From contig NZ_JAOWCB010000006.1 of the NCBI RefSeq assembly GCF_026420845.1, forward strand, positions 206,034-270,033: DNA of 64,000 nt, in the 5' to 3' direction. The translations under genes were made by a program, and so were the position numbers. Below, in pieces: positions 44,399 through 53,806 of this stretch (positions are counted from its first letter, which is position 1; each line of letters starts with the position of its first letter). This DNA comes from Streptomyces sp. PR69. Its GTDB lineage: Bacteria > Actinomycetota > Actinomycetes > Streptomycetales > Streptomycetaceae. A model generated the notes under the pieces. That model was not told the origin of the DNA and ran no database searches. It saw nothing but the letters and a program-made list of their open reading frames with translations.

Positions 44399-46113
44399 CC
44401 CGGCCTACGCCACGGGCCCCCACCAATACTTATCTCCGCCCCCTCAATGATCCCCTCAAGGGTGACTTCAAATTCCTCATAGGGGTACGAAACGCCAGGG
44501 ACTCGCGAATATCCTGGCCCGTCCGCGTTGGGTATCCTGAGAACGACACCTGGACCATTTCCATACGTGCTGGCTTCCCGTGCGACGTCGTCAAGGTCAG
44601 TCGTCCACGACGTGAAGGTACTCCACGTCCCCTCATCGCCACCCACGTGCCGCTGGACGTCCGAATGTCCGCCATGCGGCACAGCCCGCCCCTCCAAGGC
44701 GTCCTGATACATCCGCTGCCAATGGTCGGGGGCGGAACCGTCGGCGAAACTCACACCTCGATAGATGTAGGGAGCTTCGTTGGGGTCCCAACTCCCGCCA
44801 TTGGGACACGGCGAAAGGCCAAGTGGGTCCGCCCACATGTGGGGGTTGGTGACATATATGCCTGGGTTCGGGGCCGGGGTGAGGCCCAGGGGGTCCGGGG
44901 TGAGGTAGCGGGCTGTTTCGGGGTCGTAGTGGCGGAAGTAGTTGTAGTGGAGGCCCGTTTCGGGGTCGAAGTACTGGCCCGGGAAGCGCAGCGGCGTGTG
45001 GGCCGTGGCGTCGGCGTTCCAGGCCGTGGTGCCCCAGAGCGTGCTGCGGGTGCGCCAGGCGATCGTGCCCGCTTCGTCGATCAGTTCGGTCGGGGCGCCG
45101 ACCAGATCCGTGACGATCGCGAAGAAGCGCCGGTCGATCTCCTCCTGCGGGGCAGCCGCCGCGGTGATGCGTTCCGTCTGGGCGATGGGGCGCAGGCCGT
45201 CGTAGTCCCAGGTCAGTGTGACCGGGTTGGGCAGCGCGGCTGAGGTGGTGGTCTCCTCGCACAGGGTGGTGCCGTCCCAGACGAAGGCGACCTGCTCCAG
45301 GATCGTTTCGCCGTCGGCGGCCAGGCGCTGCTTGGCGATGCGGCGGCCCAGCGGGTCGTAGCGGTAGCGCCAGCGCGCCCCGTCCGGGGTGGTGACGGCG
45401 GTCAGGCGGTCCTCGGCGTCCCACTCGTACCGCCAGGTGTCCGGCTTGCGCGAGAGGCGGGTCTTCTGGCGCAGGGTGATGCGGCCGAGGGCGTCGTGTT
45501 CGTAGCGGACGTTTCCGGCGCGGGTGATGCGGGTGCCGGAGTAGGACCGGGGGCCGGTGGCCTCCTGGCCGGGGTGGGCGGCGGGCCAGGCCGCCCCGGT
45601 CTGGTTGCCCGCCTCGTCGTACGCGTACGTCTCGGTCCAGCCGTCCGCGTGGACGGCGGTGACCCGCCCGGCCGGGTCGAGATCGAAGTGGCGGCTGCCG
45701 CCCAGCAGGTCGTCGATGCCGACGAGATGCCCGTCGGCCTGGTAGGCGTAGCTGCGCCGCTGGAGCGTGCGGCCGCGGCCGGTCACGGTCTGGCCGGTCA
45801 GCCGGCCCAGCTCGTCGAAGGTGCTGGCGAGCGTGACGGTCTCGCCGACGCTGCGCGCCACCTCCCGGCCCGCCGCGTCCCGTTCGAAGGACAGCTCGTG
45901 TCCGGAGGATGTGAGGGAGGTACGGCGGCCGGCGGCGTCGTACGTCCAGCTGCTCACCGCGCCGGAGGGCGTCGTCCGCGACGTGCGGCGGCCCAGCTCG
46001 TCGTGACCGTAGGAGACCGTACGGCCGTTCACCGTCTCGGACTTCAGACGGCCGTACCGGTCGCGGACGTAGACAATCGTCGTGACCGCGCCGTCGGCGT
46101 CGTACCCGTACCG
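44395..46113 (-). pseudogene. RHS/YD-repeat polymorphic toxin, N-terminus missing, ART-like tip
   Basis: The open frame has no start of its own: it is cut by a TAG at 46114-46116, though GTG 46032 could serve. The visible part is about 12 YD repeats (YGHDELGRR, YDAAGRRTSL, YDPLGRRIAKQ), the RHS core (LRFPGQYFDPETGLHYNYFR, DPLGLTPAPN), and a ~125-residue tip. The tip has APYIYRGVS, TSWTTDLDDVAREAS and YEEFEV. This is an R...S-x-T...E-x-E order that fits an ADP-ribosyltransferase. Rare codons (ATA, AGT) mark the tip. No leftward immunity gene follows; the next gene converges on it. Confidence 0.8.
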
Positions 46114-46194
46114 CTATTCCATCCCCGGGCGCTCCGGAGCGGTCACTGCATCGGCAGGTCTGTCACAGCTGCGCGCTGCTGAAGCAGGAGCCTC

Positions 46195-46611
46195 TCAGTC
46201 GAGCCAAGCGAGGGGGTCCTCGCTTGGACCCGACGCTTTGAGTGTCGTGAAGGACACTGGAAGGCCGAGCGAGGCCAATTTGGCCACCGCCGCCGAAGAC
46301 ACAGGCAGAACCTGACGCGGTTCGACGAAGCCTGCGATGGCTACCTGGACTGAATAACCGGCATCTCGGATTTTTTTGACTGCGGTCAGGCGCGGCGAGA
46401 TGCGGGCAACAAGAGAGCCAATTTGGGAATCCAGACTCTCGGCGAAGCTCTCATCCAGGGTGTAGGACCACCAGTTCACACCCGAATGAATGAAGGCCTC
46501 TTCGAGATCAGCGCCTTGCGCACCGCCCTTCAGCGCCTCGCTGACAAATTTCGGATCCAAGCCTTGTTTCGTAACGGCTAGCGATGTGTTGAGCGAAGTC
46601 CAGAGATCCAT
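46195..46611 (-). CDS. DUF4279-like putative immunity protein (second copy)
   Basis: About 138 residues (142 from GTG 46623). Contains LDPKFVSEALKGGAQGADL, GVNWWSYTLDESFAESLDSQ and GLPVSFTTLK. Its order of strands and helices matches the gene to its right (WxL, two-residue Leu spacing, RLGIPL against SLGLPV), so the two look like diverged paralogues. Low GC, between two toxin genes on the same strand. Immunity to one of them is inferred. Confidence 0.7.
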   Translation of the reverse strand: MDLWTSLNTSLAVTKQGLDPKFVSEALKGGAQGADLEEAFIHSGVNWWSYTLDESFAESLDSQIGSLVARISPRLTAVKKIRDAGYSVQVAIAGFVEPRQVLPVSSAAVAKLASLGLPVSFTTLKASGPSEDPLAWLD

Positions 46612-46648
46612 CGACGTGTCCACTCTCTATTGATATACGGTAACGCAG

Positions 46649-47071
46649 CTAGCGGTCACTCAAGCTGGGCTGCATTACTAGCGGGATTCCCAACCGAGAA
46701 ATCCTCATCATGTTCGATGCAGAAATAAGAAGTTGCGAATCGTGATCGGCGTACCCTCTGATGACAAGGGCGACGGCGAAGCCTTCATCTTGCAATTCCG
46801 ACAACTTTGACGAAACCCGCTCTGCGGCCTTGAGGATTTCGTCCAGCTGCTCAGAGAAAACTCTCGTCGTGCGATCATCGCACTCAAGTAGCCAGTACGC
46901 TCCGATCTCGGATTTGATGCTCTGGATGCCAGCGTCTGGCCGCCAGACACCCGTCGGCGTCAACCCTAGCCGCTGCGTTACGACCTCAGGGTCAACGTCT
47001 CCTGTCTCCACTTCGATGGATACTGTTGTCAGTGTCCACGACTCGCCAAGCCGATCCTTATCCGCCACCAC
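46649..47071 (-). CDS. DUF4279-domain putative immunity protein
   Basis: About 140 residues, GTG start after GGAGGTAGGTA. Contains VSIEVETGDVDPEVVTQRLG, PTGVWRPDAG and YWLLECDDRTT, typical of DUF4279, a family seen mainly as immunity proteins beside polymorphic toxins. It lies 29 bp after the WXG-type toxin stop on the same strand, the normal place for the cognate immunity gene. Lower GC than the chromosome. Confidence 0.8.
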   Translation of the reverse strand: MVADKDRLGESWTLTTVSIEVETGDVDPEVVTQRLGLTPTGVWRPDAGIQSIKSEIGAYWLLECDDRTTRVFSEQLDEILKAAERVSSKLSELQDEGFAVALVIRGYADHDSQLLISASNMMRISRLGIPLVMQPSLSDR

Positions 47072-47100
47072 TACCTACCTCCGACTTTCCACAACTCATC

Positions 47101-48780
47101 TTACCGCCTAACATACTCTCGACATGCCGCCCAGTGAACGTTCCCCATATCTTCCTTCAAAAGGTCACTCAGCAACGTTCGACGGGCCACCGTGATTGAG
47201 TTCTCGTACACGGTAAACCCTCCCGGCCCCACGGCTTCGGGAGGTCCTAGCGTGTAATTGGGCACCTTTTGCCCGGGGTGGAATGTTTCCACGGCGCCGC
47301 CGGGGTAGGACCCTCCCTCCACAGCAACACCGTTCAGGCCAGGAATCCTCTCACCGTCCGGCACATAGAAGGAGATACTCGTTCCGCCAGGAACAGTTAC
47401 TTCGCCGTCATTCGGCCTAAGGAATCCATGGCCCGCGAAAACCGTTTCACCGTCGGGGCGTCCACCTTCAAGTACTCGAGTCGCGTAGTACCGTCCGTCA
47501 TCATCTGGCCACTTAGCCGAGCTGATCTTCGGATTGCTTTCCATTACTGCGCGCTTGACTTCCTCAAATGAGGGCATCTCGCCCCCTGACCCCCTGCTCG
47601 TCAGACTGTCGAGTGGGCCGCGGGCAACCGATTCAGCGCCTTCCTTGAGGCCGTTGCGGGCGCCTGCGCGGGCGAGGGTTCTGATGCTGCCCGCGCCCTT
47701 GGTGCCGATGAGTTCCGGGACGAGACGCCCGAGGAACTCGCTCGGGTCTCCCTTGGCTGCCTCCCACGCGTTCTTCAGCGCCCGGTCCGGGTTGGCGGCC
47801 GTCGAGGCGAGGCCCGCCAGGGTCATGTTGACGCTCTTGTAGTACTCCGCCGGGTGGGTCAGGTTGTACGGGTCGACCGGGTTGACGCTGCGGACGAAGT
47901 TGAGGATGCCTGCGGTGCCCTTCACGATGCCGCCGCCGAAGTGGATCATCTCCACGCCCTGCGCGACGCCGTAGTCCGCCAGGTCGAACTTGGCGCGCTC
48001 CAGGCCCGTCGGCTCCTTCGGCGCGTGCGCCATGGCCGCCGTGACGGCCGACTTGGCCGTGTCGCCGGCCTCGTTGCGCTGGCGGCGGGCTTCCTTGAGG
48101 ATCTCGTGGGCGCGTTCGCGCTGCGCCGCGCCCGGGTCGGTGAAGGGCGCGGGCTTGGGCAGCGGATCGGGGCCGTTGCGGGCGGCGTTGTACGCGTCGA
48201 CCTTCTCGTTGTACGCGTCGACCGCGGTCTTGGACGCCTCCTGGCCCTTCTTATAGAGGGCGATCGCCTCCTTTGCCTGGCCCTGCGCCCAGCGCACGGT
48301 GGAGACGTACGAGTCGAGGGCCTTGGCCGCGTCGTCGAAGGCGTCCGCGGCCCGCATCCACTCGCCGGGGTGCGTGGCGAACTTCTCCCGGAACGCGTCG
48401 GCCGCCTCCCCCTTCCAGTGGCTGGAGTCCAGGCCCTTCATGCCGCGGCCAACGCTGTTGAAGGCGTCGCGGAAGTCCCGCAGGTTCCGCACGGCCGCGG
48501 TGATCTTCGAGGGATTGCCGTGGATCAGCTCGTCCGCGTCCTCGGTCTCGCCGAGCTGCTGTTCTCCCACGTGGGCGCCGAGCGAGGAGGCCGTACGGTC
48601 GCCCCAGTCCTCGACCTTGTCCGCGATGTCTTCCGCGCCGATGTACTCCAGGCCGTCACCGATCTTGTCAGTGGCGGCGTCGATGCCCTGGCCGAGCTTC
48701 TCCTTGCCCCAGTCGACGCCGTCCCGGACCTTGTCGTATCCGGCGCCGACGAGATTGCCGAGCTTGTCGAGGCCGCCCAT
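47101..48780 (-). CDS. WXG-type polymorphic toxin with exchangeable C-terminal domain
   Basis: A 559-residue protein. N-terminal helical amphipathic region, then a WXG100-like module (SSHWKGEAADAFREKFATHP, residues about 114-133), a long coiled linker (AYNEKVDAYNAARNGPDP), a hydrophobic pre-toxin stretch (FGGGIVKGTAGILNFV), and a C-terminal ~150 residues of different base composition. The tip has VFAGHGFLRPNDGEVTVPGG, SISFYVPDGERI and ends WAACREYVRR. A His in GHG and a late Cys are the only candidate catalytic residues I see; it recalls Stv-type putative adhesin/toxin domains. Its ATG overlaps the upstream stop as TGATG. Confidence 0.8.
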   Translation of the reverse strand: MGGLDKLGNLVGAGYDKVRDGVDWGKEKLGQGIDAATDKIGDGLEYIGAEDIADKVEDWGDRTASSLGAHVGEQQLGETEDADELIHGNPSKITAAVRNLRDFRDAFNSVGRGMKGLDSSHWKGEAADAFREKFATHPGEWMRAADAFDDAAKALDSYVSTVRWAQGQAKEAIALYKKGQEASKTAVDAYNEKVDAYNAARNGPDPLPKPAPFTDPGAAQRERAHEILKEARRQRNEAGDTAKSAVTAAMAHAPKEPTGLERAKFDLADYGVAQGVEMIHFGGGIVKGTAGILNFVRSVNPVDPYNLTHPAEYYKSVNMTLAGLASTAANPDRALKNAWEAAKGDPSEFLGRLVPELIGTKGAGSIRTLARAGARNGLKEGAESVARGPLDSLTSRGSGGEMPSFEEVKRAVMESNPKISSAKWPDDDGRYYATRVLEGGRPDGETVFAGHGFLRPNDGEVTVPGGTSISFYVPDGERIPGLNGVAVEGGSYPGGAVETFHPGQKVPNYTLGPPEAVGPGGFTVYENSITVARRTLLSDLLKEDMGNVHWAACREYVRR

Positions 48781-49424
48781 CAGCGTCCGTCCCAGCCCGG
48801 CTCCTCGGCCCGCCGCACCGCCTCGTCGGACGGGTCGAGCATCTCCTTCAGCTCCCCGTCGAGCGCCTCACGCAGCTTCGGGTCGAGCGCGCCCGAGGTC
48901 TCCATGGAGTCCAGCAGCGAGTCCTCGACGTCGTACGCCGTGTCCTTCCAGGTCTGCTTCACCTCGGCATGCGCCTGCTGGAACGATTCGGCGCTCCAGT
49001 CGGCGTCGTCGAGCACGCTCTGGGTGCTGATCTCCTGCCAGGACTTGGCCTTGACCTCCTCCTCCGACAGATGAGGGTTGCCGTTCAGGGAGTTCGCGGC
49101 GATCTTGAAGGTCCCCTTGATGTACTGCTCCTGCTCATGGATCGCGCCCGCCGACAGCCCGACCGCGCTCGCGAACCCCGCGCCCCGCTGCATCAGCGCC
49201 CGCACACCCCACTCCCAGCGCTCGCAGAACGTCTCGAACTCCCCCGTCAGGCCCGCATGGCCCAGCTCAAGACCGCTGAGCGCCAGATCCGAGAAGCCCC
49301 GGCCGGCCGACGCCTCCCCGATCATGCCGAGGTCCTTGAGCTCCGCGTAGGCGCTGTTGATGCCCTTGGCGATCTGCTCCAGCGCGCCCGGGGGCGCGGC
49401 CAGATCCGGATCGTTCCCGCTCAC
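48780..49424 (-). CDS. Helical partner protein upstream of the toxin (WXG/ESX-like)
   Basis: A 214-residue, almost all-helical protein (KGINSAYAELKDLGMIGEAS, EFETFCERWEWGVRALMQRG, EEVKAKSWQEISTQSVLDDA). There is no signal peptide. GTG 49424 overlaps the previous stop (GTGA) and its own stop overlaps the toxin ATG, so the three are translated as a cascade. A secretion chaperone or co-secreted partner of the toxin is likely by position only. Confidence 0.75.
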   Translation of the reverse strand: MSGNDPDLAAPPGALEQIAKGINSAYAELKDLGMIGEASAGRGFSDLALSGLELGHAGLTGEFETFCERWEWGVRALMQRGAGFASAVGLSAGAIHEQEQYIKGTFKIAANSLNGNPHLSEEEVKAKSWQEISTQSVLDDADWSAESFQQAHAEVKQTWKDTAYDVEDSLLDSMETSGALDPKLREALDGELKEMLDPSDEAVRRAEEPGWDGR

Positions 49425-49957
49425 CGCTGCTCTCCCCCGAAGTCGACCGCCGCGGCGTCCGGGACCACCCCGGCGACCGGCGGGAACAACATTCCTTCTT
49501 CGCTGCCCGCGTCCAGCGCCACACCCGCCGGGACCCCCAGCATCGGCACCATCACATCGAGCAGCCGTGCGCCCAGCACGGTGCGGTACTCCCACTCGCG
49601 GCCGGGGTCGCCTTGCGCATACGCGAACCGGGCAAGCGCCGCCTCGTCGGAGAAGGCGCAGATCCAGCGCACGCCGCCCTGTTCGGCCGACCAGAGGCTG
49701 CCGTGTGCGTCGAGCGGCACCAGTACGGCCGTACGACGGAACTCCCCCAGCAGGGCGGCGAACTCACGGCGGCGCGCCTCGGCCTCGTCCGCCGCCTCCG
49801 CCTCGATGTTCGCGACGGTCGGCTGGACAGGGGACGGTGGCGGTGGCGGTGGCGGCGTCTTCGACGGCTCACCGGCCAAGTCCGCGAGCCGCAGTGGACG
49901 TTCCGGCCGGTCCGGTATGCCGCCTTGGGCCCCACCGCGGTCCCCGTTCTCACTCAT
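49421..49957 (-). CDS. SseB-like protein
   Basis: About 178 residues (183 if GTG 49972). A Pro/Glu-rich start is followed by the SseB N-terminal fold (TAVLVPLDAHGSLWSAEQGG, VRWICAFSDEAALARFA). In SseB-like enhanced-serine-sensitivity proteins this domain is of unknown activity, and it is common beside T7SS/WXG genes in actinobacteria. First gene of the cascade leading to the toxin. No good ribosome site; possibly leaderless. Confidence 0.8.
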   Translation of the reverse strand: MSENGDRGGAQGGIPDRPERPLRLADLAGEPSKTPPPPPPPSPVQPTVANIEAEAADEAEARRREFAALLGEFRRTAVLVPLDAHGSLWSAEQGGVRWICAFSDEAALARFAYAQGDPGREWEYRTVLGARLLDVMVPMLGVPAGVALDAGSEEGMLFPPVAGVVPDAAAVDFGGEQR

Positions 49958-50042
49958 GACACATATCGTCACATGAACGGGTTGTCTTCCTGCCGGAATT
50001 CACAGGCGTCTCATACGTCACGGCCGCCGCCCACGACCTCCG

Positions 50043-50870
50043 TCACGGCTTGCGCGCGACCCCGCAGTACATCGCCACTTCCTCCGGCTCCGGACCGTCG
50101 CCCGGCTCCGGCCGCCACCGCGTACAGCTGACGACGCCCGGCTCCAGCAGCTCCAGCCCGTCGAAGTAGCGGACGATCTGGTCGGGCGTCCGCTGGGTGA
50201 GCTTCGGCGTGCCGTGTTCGTTCCAGAAGGCGACGGCCTGGTCCACATCCGGCATCGCCGGGCTGGTGATGGTGTGGGAGAGCACCAGATGGCTGCCGGA
50301 CGGCAGGGCGTCCATCAGGCTGCGCACGATCCGCCGCGACTCCTCGTCGTCCTCGATGAAGATGACGATGCCCAGCAGCATCAGCGCGACCGGCTCGCTC
50401 AGATCGATCGTCTTGGCGGCCTGCTCCAGGATGGCGTCGACGTCCCTGAGGTCGGCGTCGAGATAGTCGGTACGGCCCTCGGGGGAGCTGGTGAGCAGGG
50501 CGCGGGCGTGCGCGAGGACGAGCGGGTCGTTGTCCACGTAGACGATCCGCGCGTCGGGCGCGACCCGCTGGGCCACCTCATGCGTGTTGTCGGCGCTCGG
50601 CAGGCCCGTGCCGATGTCCAGGAACTGGCGTATCCCCGCCTCGCCCGCCAGGTGATGCACGGAACGCCCGAGAAAATGCCGGTCTGCCATGGCGTAATCG
50701 ACGATGCCCGGATGCAGATTGCGGATCTGGTCCCCGGCCTCGCGGTCCACGGGGTAGTTGTCCTTGCCGCCTGTCCAATAATTCCAGATTCGGGCGGTAT
50801 GCGGTCGAGAAGTGTCGATCCTGGAAAGGATTCGAGCGCTGTCATCAGCGTATTCGGTCACCTTCGACAC
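50043..50870 (-). CDS. SAM-dependent methyltransferase, DUF574 / Methyltransf_19
   Basis: About 275 residues. Diagnostic segments: RIWNYWTGGKDNYPVDREAG at the N-terminus and QFLDIGTGLPSADNTHEVAQ (SAM motif I), then VYVDNDPLVLAHARALL. The family is large in Streptomyces (many paralogues per genome) and its substrates are unknown. GTG 50870 gives the family N-terminus. Divergent from the WXG-like operon at 50991. Confidence 0.9.
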   Translation of the reverse strand: MSKVTEYADDSARILSRIDTSRPHTARIWNYWTGGKDNYPVDREAGDQIRNLHPGIVDYAMADRHFLGRSVHHLAGEAGIRQFLDIGTGLPSADNTHEVAQRVAPDARIVYVDNDPLVLAHARALLTSSPEGRTDYLDADLRDVDAILEQAAKTIDLSEPVALMLLGIVIFIEDDEESRRIVRSLMDALPSGSHLVLSHTITSPAMPDVDQAVAFWNEHGTPKLTQRTPDQIVRYFDGLELLEPGVVSCTRWRPEPGDGPEPEEVAMYCGVARKP

Positions 50871-50990
50871 GATAGCCAACACCCATATGAGGAGGGGGTG
50901 TTGCTGCGCCATTCGACCCGCGCTGGACGCACACCCCGCCGTCCGTTAGCTTCACGGAAGCAATCCGATCGCAAATACGGGGGAGGGCGC

Positions 50991-51467
50991 ATGGCGCTCA
51001 GCGAGAAATGGCAGGAGCTGTTCGGCGACGCCGAGACCGGCGCGGAGCGCGGCGGTAGCGGCGGCACTGGCATGCGCCTGGCGTCCACCGACGGCGGAGG
51101 CAGTGCCGGGGGCAACGGCGGGGGCGGCGGGGGCTCCGATTTCGACCTGAAGAGCAGCAAAGGCCCGTGGACTGCCGCCTCCGGCGTCGCGGGCGCGCTC
51201 CACACCTCCTCGTCCTCCGCCCTCACCGAGCTGGAGACCGCCTCCAAGGGCGTTGCCGACAACGCCAAGGGCCTCGACTCCACCTCCGCCCTCGCCGAGG
51301 TCCTCACCTCCTGGAAGGGCCGCCTGACCGCCGTACGGAACGAATGCTCCCGCCTGGAGGGCGCCCTGAAGACGGCGGGCAAGGAGTTCGGCGAGCGCGA
51401 AGAGCAGACCAGGCACGACTGGGACCGCCAGCGGCCGCACAGCGGAAACGGGGCCGGCCCGCGGTGA
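50991..51467 (+). CDS. WXG-like helical protein with Gly-rich linker
   Basis: A 158-residue protein. The first 55 residues are Gly/Ser-rich (GGGSAGGNGGGGGGSDF). The remainder is a helical hairpin (ALTELETASKGVADNAKGLD, TSWKGRLTAVRNECSRLEGA) with SWKG as the WXG-like turn. ATG 50991 after GGGGGAGGGCGC. GTGA overlap couples it to the hydrolase gene. A secretion partner or chaperone of the hydrolase is inferred. Confidence 0.75.
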   Translation: MALSEKWQELFGDAETGAERGGSGGTGMRLASTDGGGSAGGNGGGGGGSDFDLKSSKGPWTAASGVAGALHTSSSSALTELETASKGVADNAKGLDSTSALAEVLTSWKGRLTAVRNECSRLEGALKTAGKEFGEREEQTRHDWDRQRPHSGNGAGPR

Positions 51468-53245
51468 CCACCTGGCAGGAACTGCGACAAGTCAGCCTCA
51501 GCGAGTACACGGACGCCGCCGACGGCTGGGGCAAGGTCTCCAGCCGCGCCAACGCCGCCAAGGACCGCGTCGACAACGAAATGCTCGGCAAGCTCCGTGA
51601 GACCCAGAAGGGCGAGACGGCGACCGCGGCCATCGGCGACCTCGAACGCCTCAGCCGCAACTACCAGTACATCCACACCGAGTGCGGTCTGATCCGCACC
51701 GCCCTCAACGGCCTGGCCGCCGAGCTGGAAGCGCCCAAGAACAAGCTGAAGCGGGCGCTGCAGCTCGCCGAGGACAACAAGTTCACGGTCAAGGCGGACG
51801 GATCGGTGCAGTACCCCGCTGCTGTCCCGTTCGCTTCCGGCAACGCCACAGCCACGCCTGGCGCACCGATTCCCCTTCTTCCTGGCAGCGCGGAGGGAGG
51901 CGCCGATCGGAACAAGGCGCTCGCCGAGCAGATAGCCGAGGACATCGCCGCCGCCGTGCGCGAGGCGGACGAGATCGACGGCCGGTACGCGCGCGTGCTG
52001 CGCAAGCTCAAGACGACGGACGGACTCGACGTCACCGACGCGATGTTCGCGGACGCCGCCCAGGACACCAGGGACCTCCAGAAGGCGGCCGGCGACTACG
52101 CCAAGGCGTCGGACATCCCCCAGGGCAAGTCCGCGGCCGATAACGCCGCCTGGTGGAAGAGCCTGGACGCGGAGAGGCAGGCGGAGTACGCGACGCTCTA
52201 CCCGGCCTCCATCGGCGCCCTCGACGGCCTCCCGTCGGCCGTACGGGACGACGCCAACCGCATGGTGCTGGCCGAGACCCGGGCGAAGTACCAGCTGGAG
52301 CTGAACTCCTTCCCGGCGGAGCCCGCCCGGTACGTCGCCAACCCCAACGGCTCCTACCCGGCCGCCGTCGAGTCCGAGGACTGGCGCAAGTGGAAATCCC
52401 GGAAGGAGGAGCTGGAGAAGGGCCTCAAGGGCATGAACGCCATCCAGAAGCGGTTTGACGCCCCGCCCTCCGAAGGGCTGCCCCCGGCCTTCCTCCTCGG
52501 CTTCGACGCCAAGGGCACCGGCCGCGCGATCATCGCCAACGGCAACCCGGACACGGCGGACAACACCGCGGTGTACGTCCCCGGCACCACGGCCAGGCTG
52601 GAGGGCATCGGCGGCGACATCAACCGGATGACGGAGATGTGGCGCGCAGCCAACACCGAAGCCCCCGGCGAAACCACCTCCACCATCACCTGGCTCGGGT
52701 ACGACCCCCCACAGGCCATTGTCTCGGAGGCGACGGAGAAGCAGTGGGCGTACGACGGCTCACCGAAGCTCAACGACTTCATGGACGGCCTCGAAGCCGC
52801 CCAGGGCGGGGCCGACGCCAGCCACACGACCGTCATCGGCCACAGCTACGGCTCCACGGTCGTCGGTGACGCCTCCAACAAGGGCGATCTGTCAGCTGAC
52901 GACATCATCGTGGCGGGCAGCCCGGGCATGCTGGTCGCCGAGGCGGACGACCTCGACGTGCCGAAGGGCCATGTCTGGTCCGCGGCCGCTGGCGACGACT
53001 TCGTCCCCACTGGGGGAAAGCTCGCCGGGCTCGGCGGCCGGAAGTGGGATGTCCATACCTGGAACGGCATCCCCTACGACGCCGGATACATCCAGACGGT
53101 CCCCTCTGACGAGGCTTTCGGAGCGCACCGGATGGACGTGGACACCTCCGGGCACAGCGACTACTGGAAACGGGACTCGCTGAGCCTGCGCAATCAGGCC
53201 CTGGTCGTGGTCGGGGATTACCACAGGGTGGAAGAGGACGACTGA
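51464..53245 (+). CDS. DUF1023 alpha/beta-hydrolase with long helical N-terminus
   Basis: A 593-residue protein. Residues 1-330 are helical and WXG/LXG-like (TTWQELRQVSLSEYTDAADG, LNGLAAELEAPKNKLKRALQ). The C-terminal alpha/beta-hydrolase (DUF1023) has the nucleophile elbow GHSYGS with Ser461, WLGYDPPQA before it, and His in SGHSDYW. The acid residue is probably in AGDDFVP. This architecture is common in actinobacteria and thought to be exported; the substrate is unknown. GTG start overlaps the previous TGA; the lipoprotein gene follows directly. Confidence 0.9.
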   Translation: MTTWQELRQVSLSEYTDAADGWGKVSSRANAAKDRVDNEMLGKLRETQKGETATAAIGDLERLSRNYQYIHTECGLIRTALNGLAAELEAPKNKLKRALQLAEDNKFTVKADGSVQYPAAVPFASGNATATPGAPIPLLPGSAEGGADRNKALAEQIAEDIAAAVREADEIDGRYARVLRKLKTTDGLDVTDAMFADAAQDTRDLQKAAGDYAKASDIPQGKSAADNAAWWKSLDAERQAEYATLYPASIGALDGLPSAVRDDANRMVLAETRAKYQLELNSFPAEPARYVANPNGSYPAAVESEDWRKWKSRKEELEKGLKGMNAIQKRFDAPPSEGLPPAFLLGFDAKGTGRAIIANGNPDTADNTAVYVPGTTARLEGIGGDINRMTEMWRAANTEAPGETTSTITWLGYDPPQAIVSEATEKQWAYDGSPKLNDFMDGLEAAQGGADASHTTVIGHSYGSTVVGDASNKGDLSADDIIVAGSPGMLVAEADDLDVPKGHVWSAAAGDDFVPTGGKLAGLGGRKWDVHTWNGIPYDAGYIQTVPSDEAFGAHRMDVDTSGHSDYWKRDSLSLRNQALVVVGDYHRVEEDD

Positions 53246-53806
53246 GTGACAGTACGCATCAACAACGCAGGCCACCGCCGAACTCTGGCGACGCTGGCCC
53301 CTCTCCTTGCCATGACAGCCCTCACGACAGGATGCTCGAAAGACGTGGACGATCTTGGGTACACCCCCACCACGCTGGCGGTCGACGACCTGCGGGCCCG
53401 GACGAAGTCCGTATCCAGCCAGATCTACGACATGATCGGCATCAAGGGCGGCAAGACGACGGAGCCCGGCCCTGGGATCTCCACCTGCGAGGAGGACCCG
53501 GAGCACCTGTTCATGTCGCGGCACCCATGGTCCGTCTACCAAGTCTCGCAGGACGAGCTGAAGCAGGGGTTCCAGCGGCTTCGGGAGAACCTGCCGAAAA
53601 ACGGCTGGAAGATCGTCGAGTACGGCCCGAACAACAGCAAAGCCAGGACGCTTGAGCTGACTGCCGACTCCGAGAAGGACCGGTACTCCATCAATGCGAC
53701 GCTCAACGTCGGGGGACCGGCCGACGAGGAACCCCGTATCACGGTGTACGTGGTCTCCGGCTGCTTCCGCGCCCCCGAGGGCACCGACCTCAACGGCGTC
53801 TACTGA
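53246..53806 (+). CDS. Lipoprotein downstream of DUF1023 hydrolase
   Basis: A 186-residue protein from GTG 53246, the base after the hydrolase stop. Signal LATLAPLLAMTALTTGCSKD, lipid Cys at about residue 30. The mature part has two Cys (STCEED and SGCFRAP), probably a disulfide, and repeated beta strands. It could be an immunity-like or anchoring partner of the exported hydrolase, as lipoproteins beside secreted effectors often are; no direct evidence. Confidence 0.85.
   Translation: MTVRINNAGHRRTLATLAPLLAMTALTTGCSKDVDDLGYTPTTLAVDDLRARTKSVSSQIYDMIGIKGGKTTEPGPGISTCEEDPEHLFMSRHPWSVYQVSQDELKQGFQRLRENLPKNGWKIVEYGPNNSKARTLELTADSEKDRYSINATLNVGGPADEEPRITVYVVSGCFRAPEGTDLNGVY

Noticed and set aside
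40500..53806. Prophage or integrative element with integrase
   Set aside because: No integrase, excisionase, phage structural or replication gene and no clear att pair; the island is more like a toxin/recombination hotspot.
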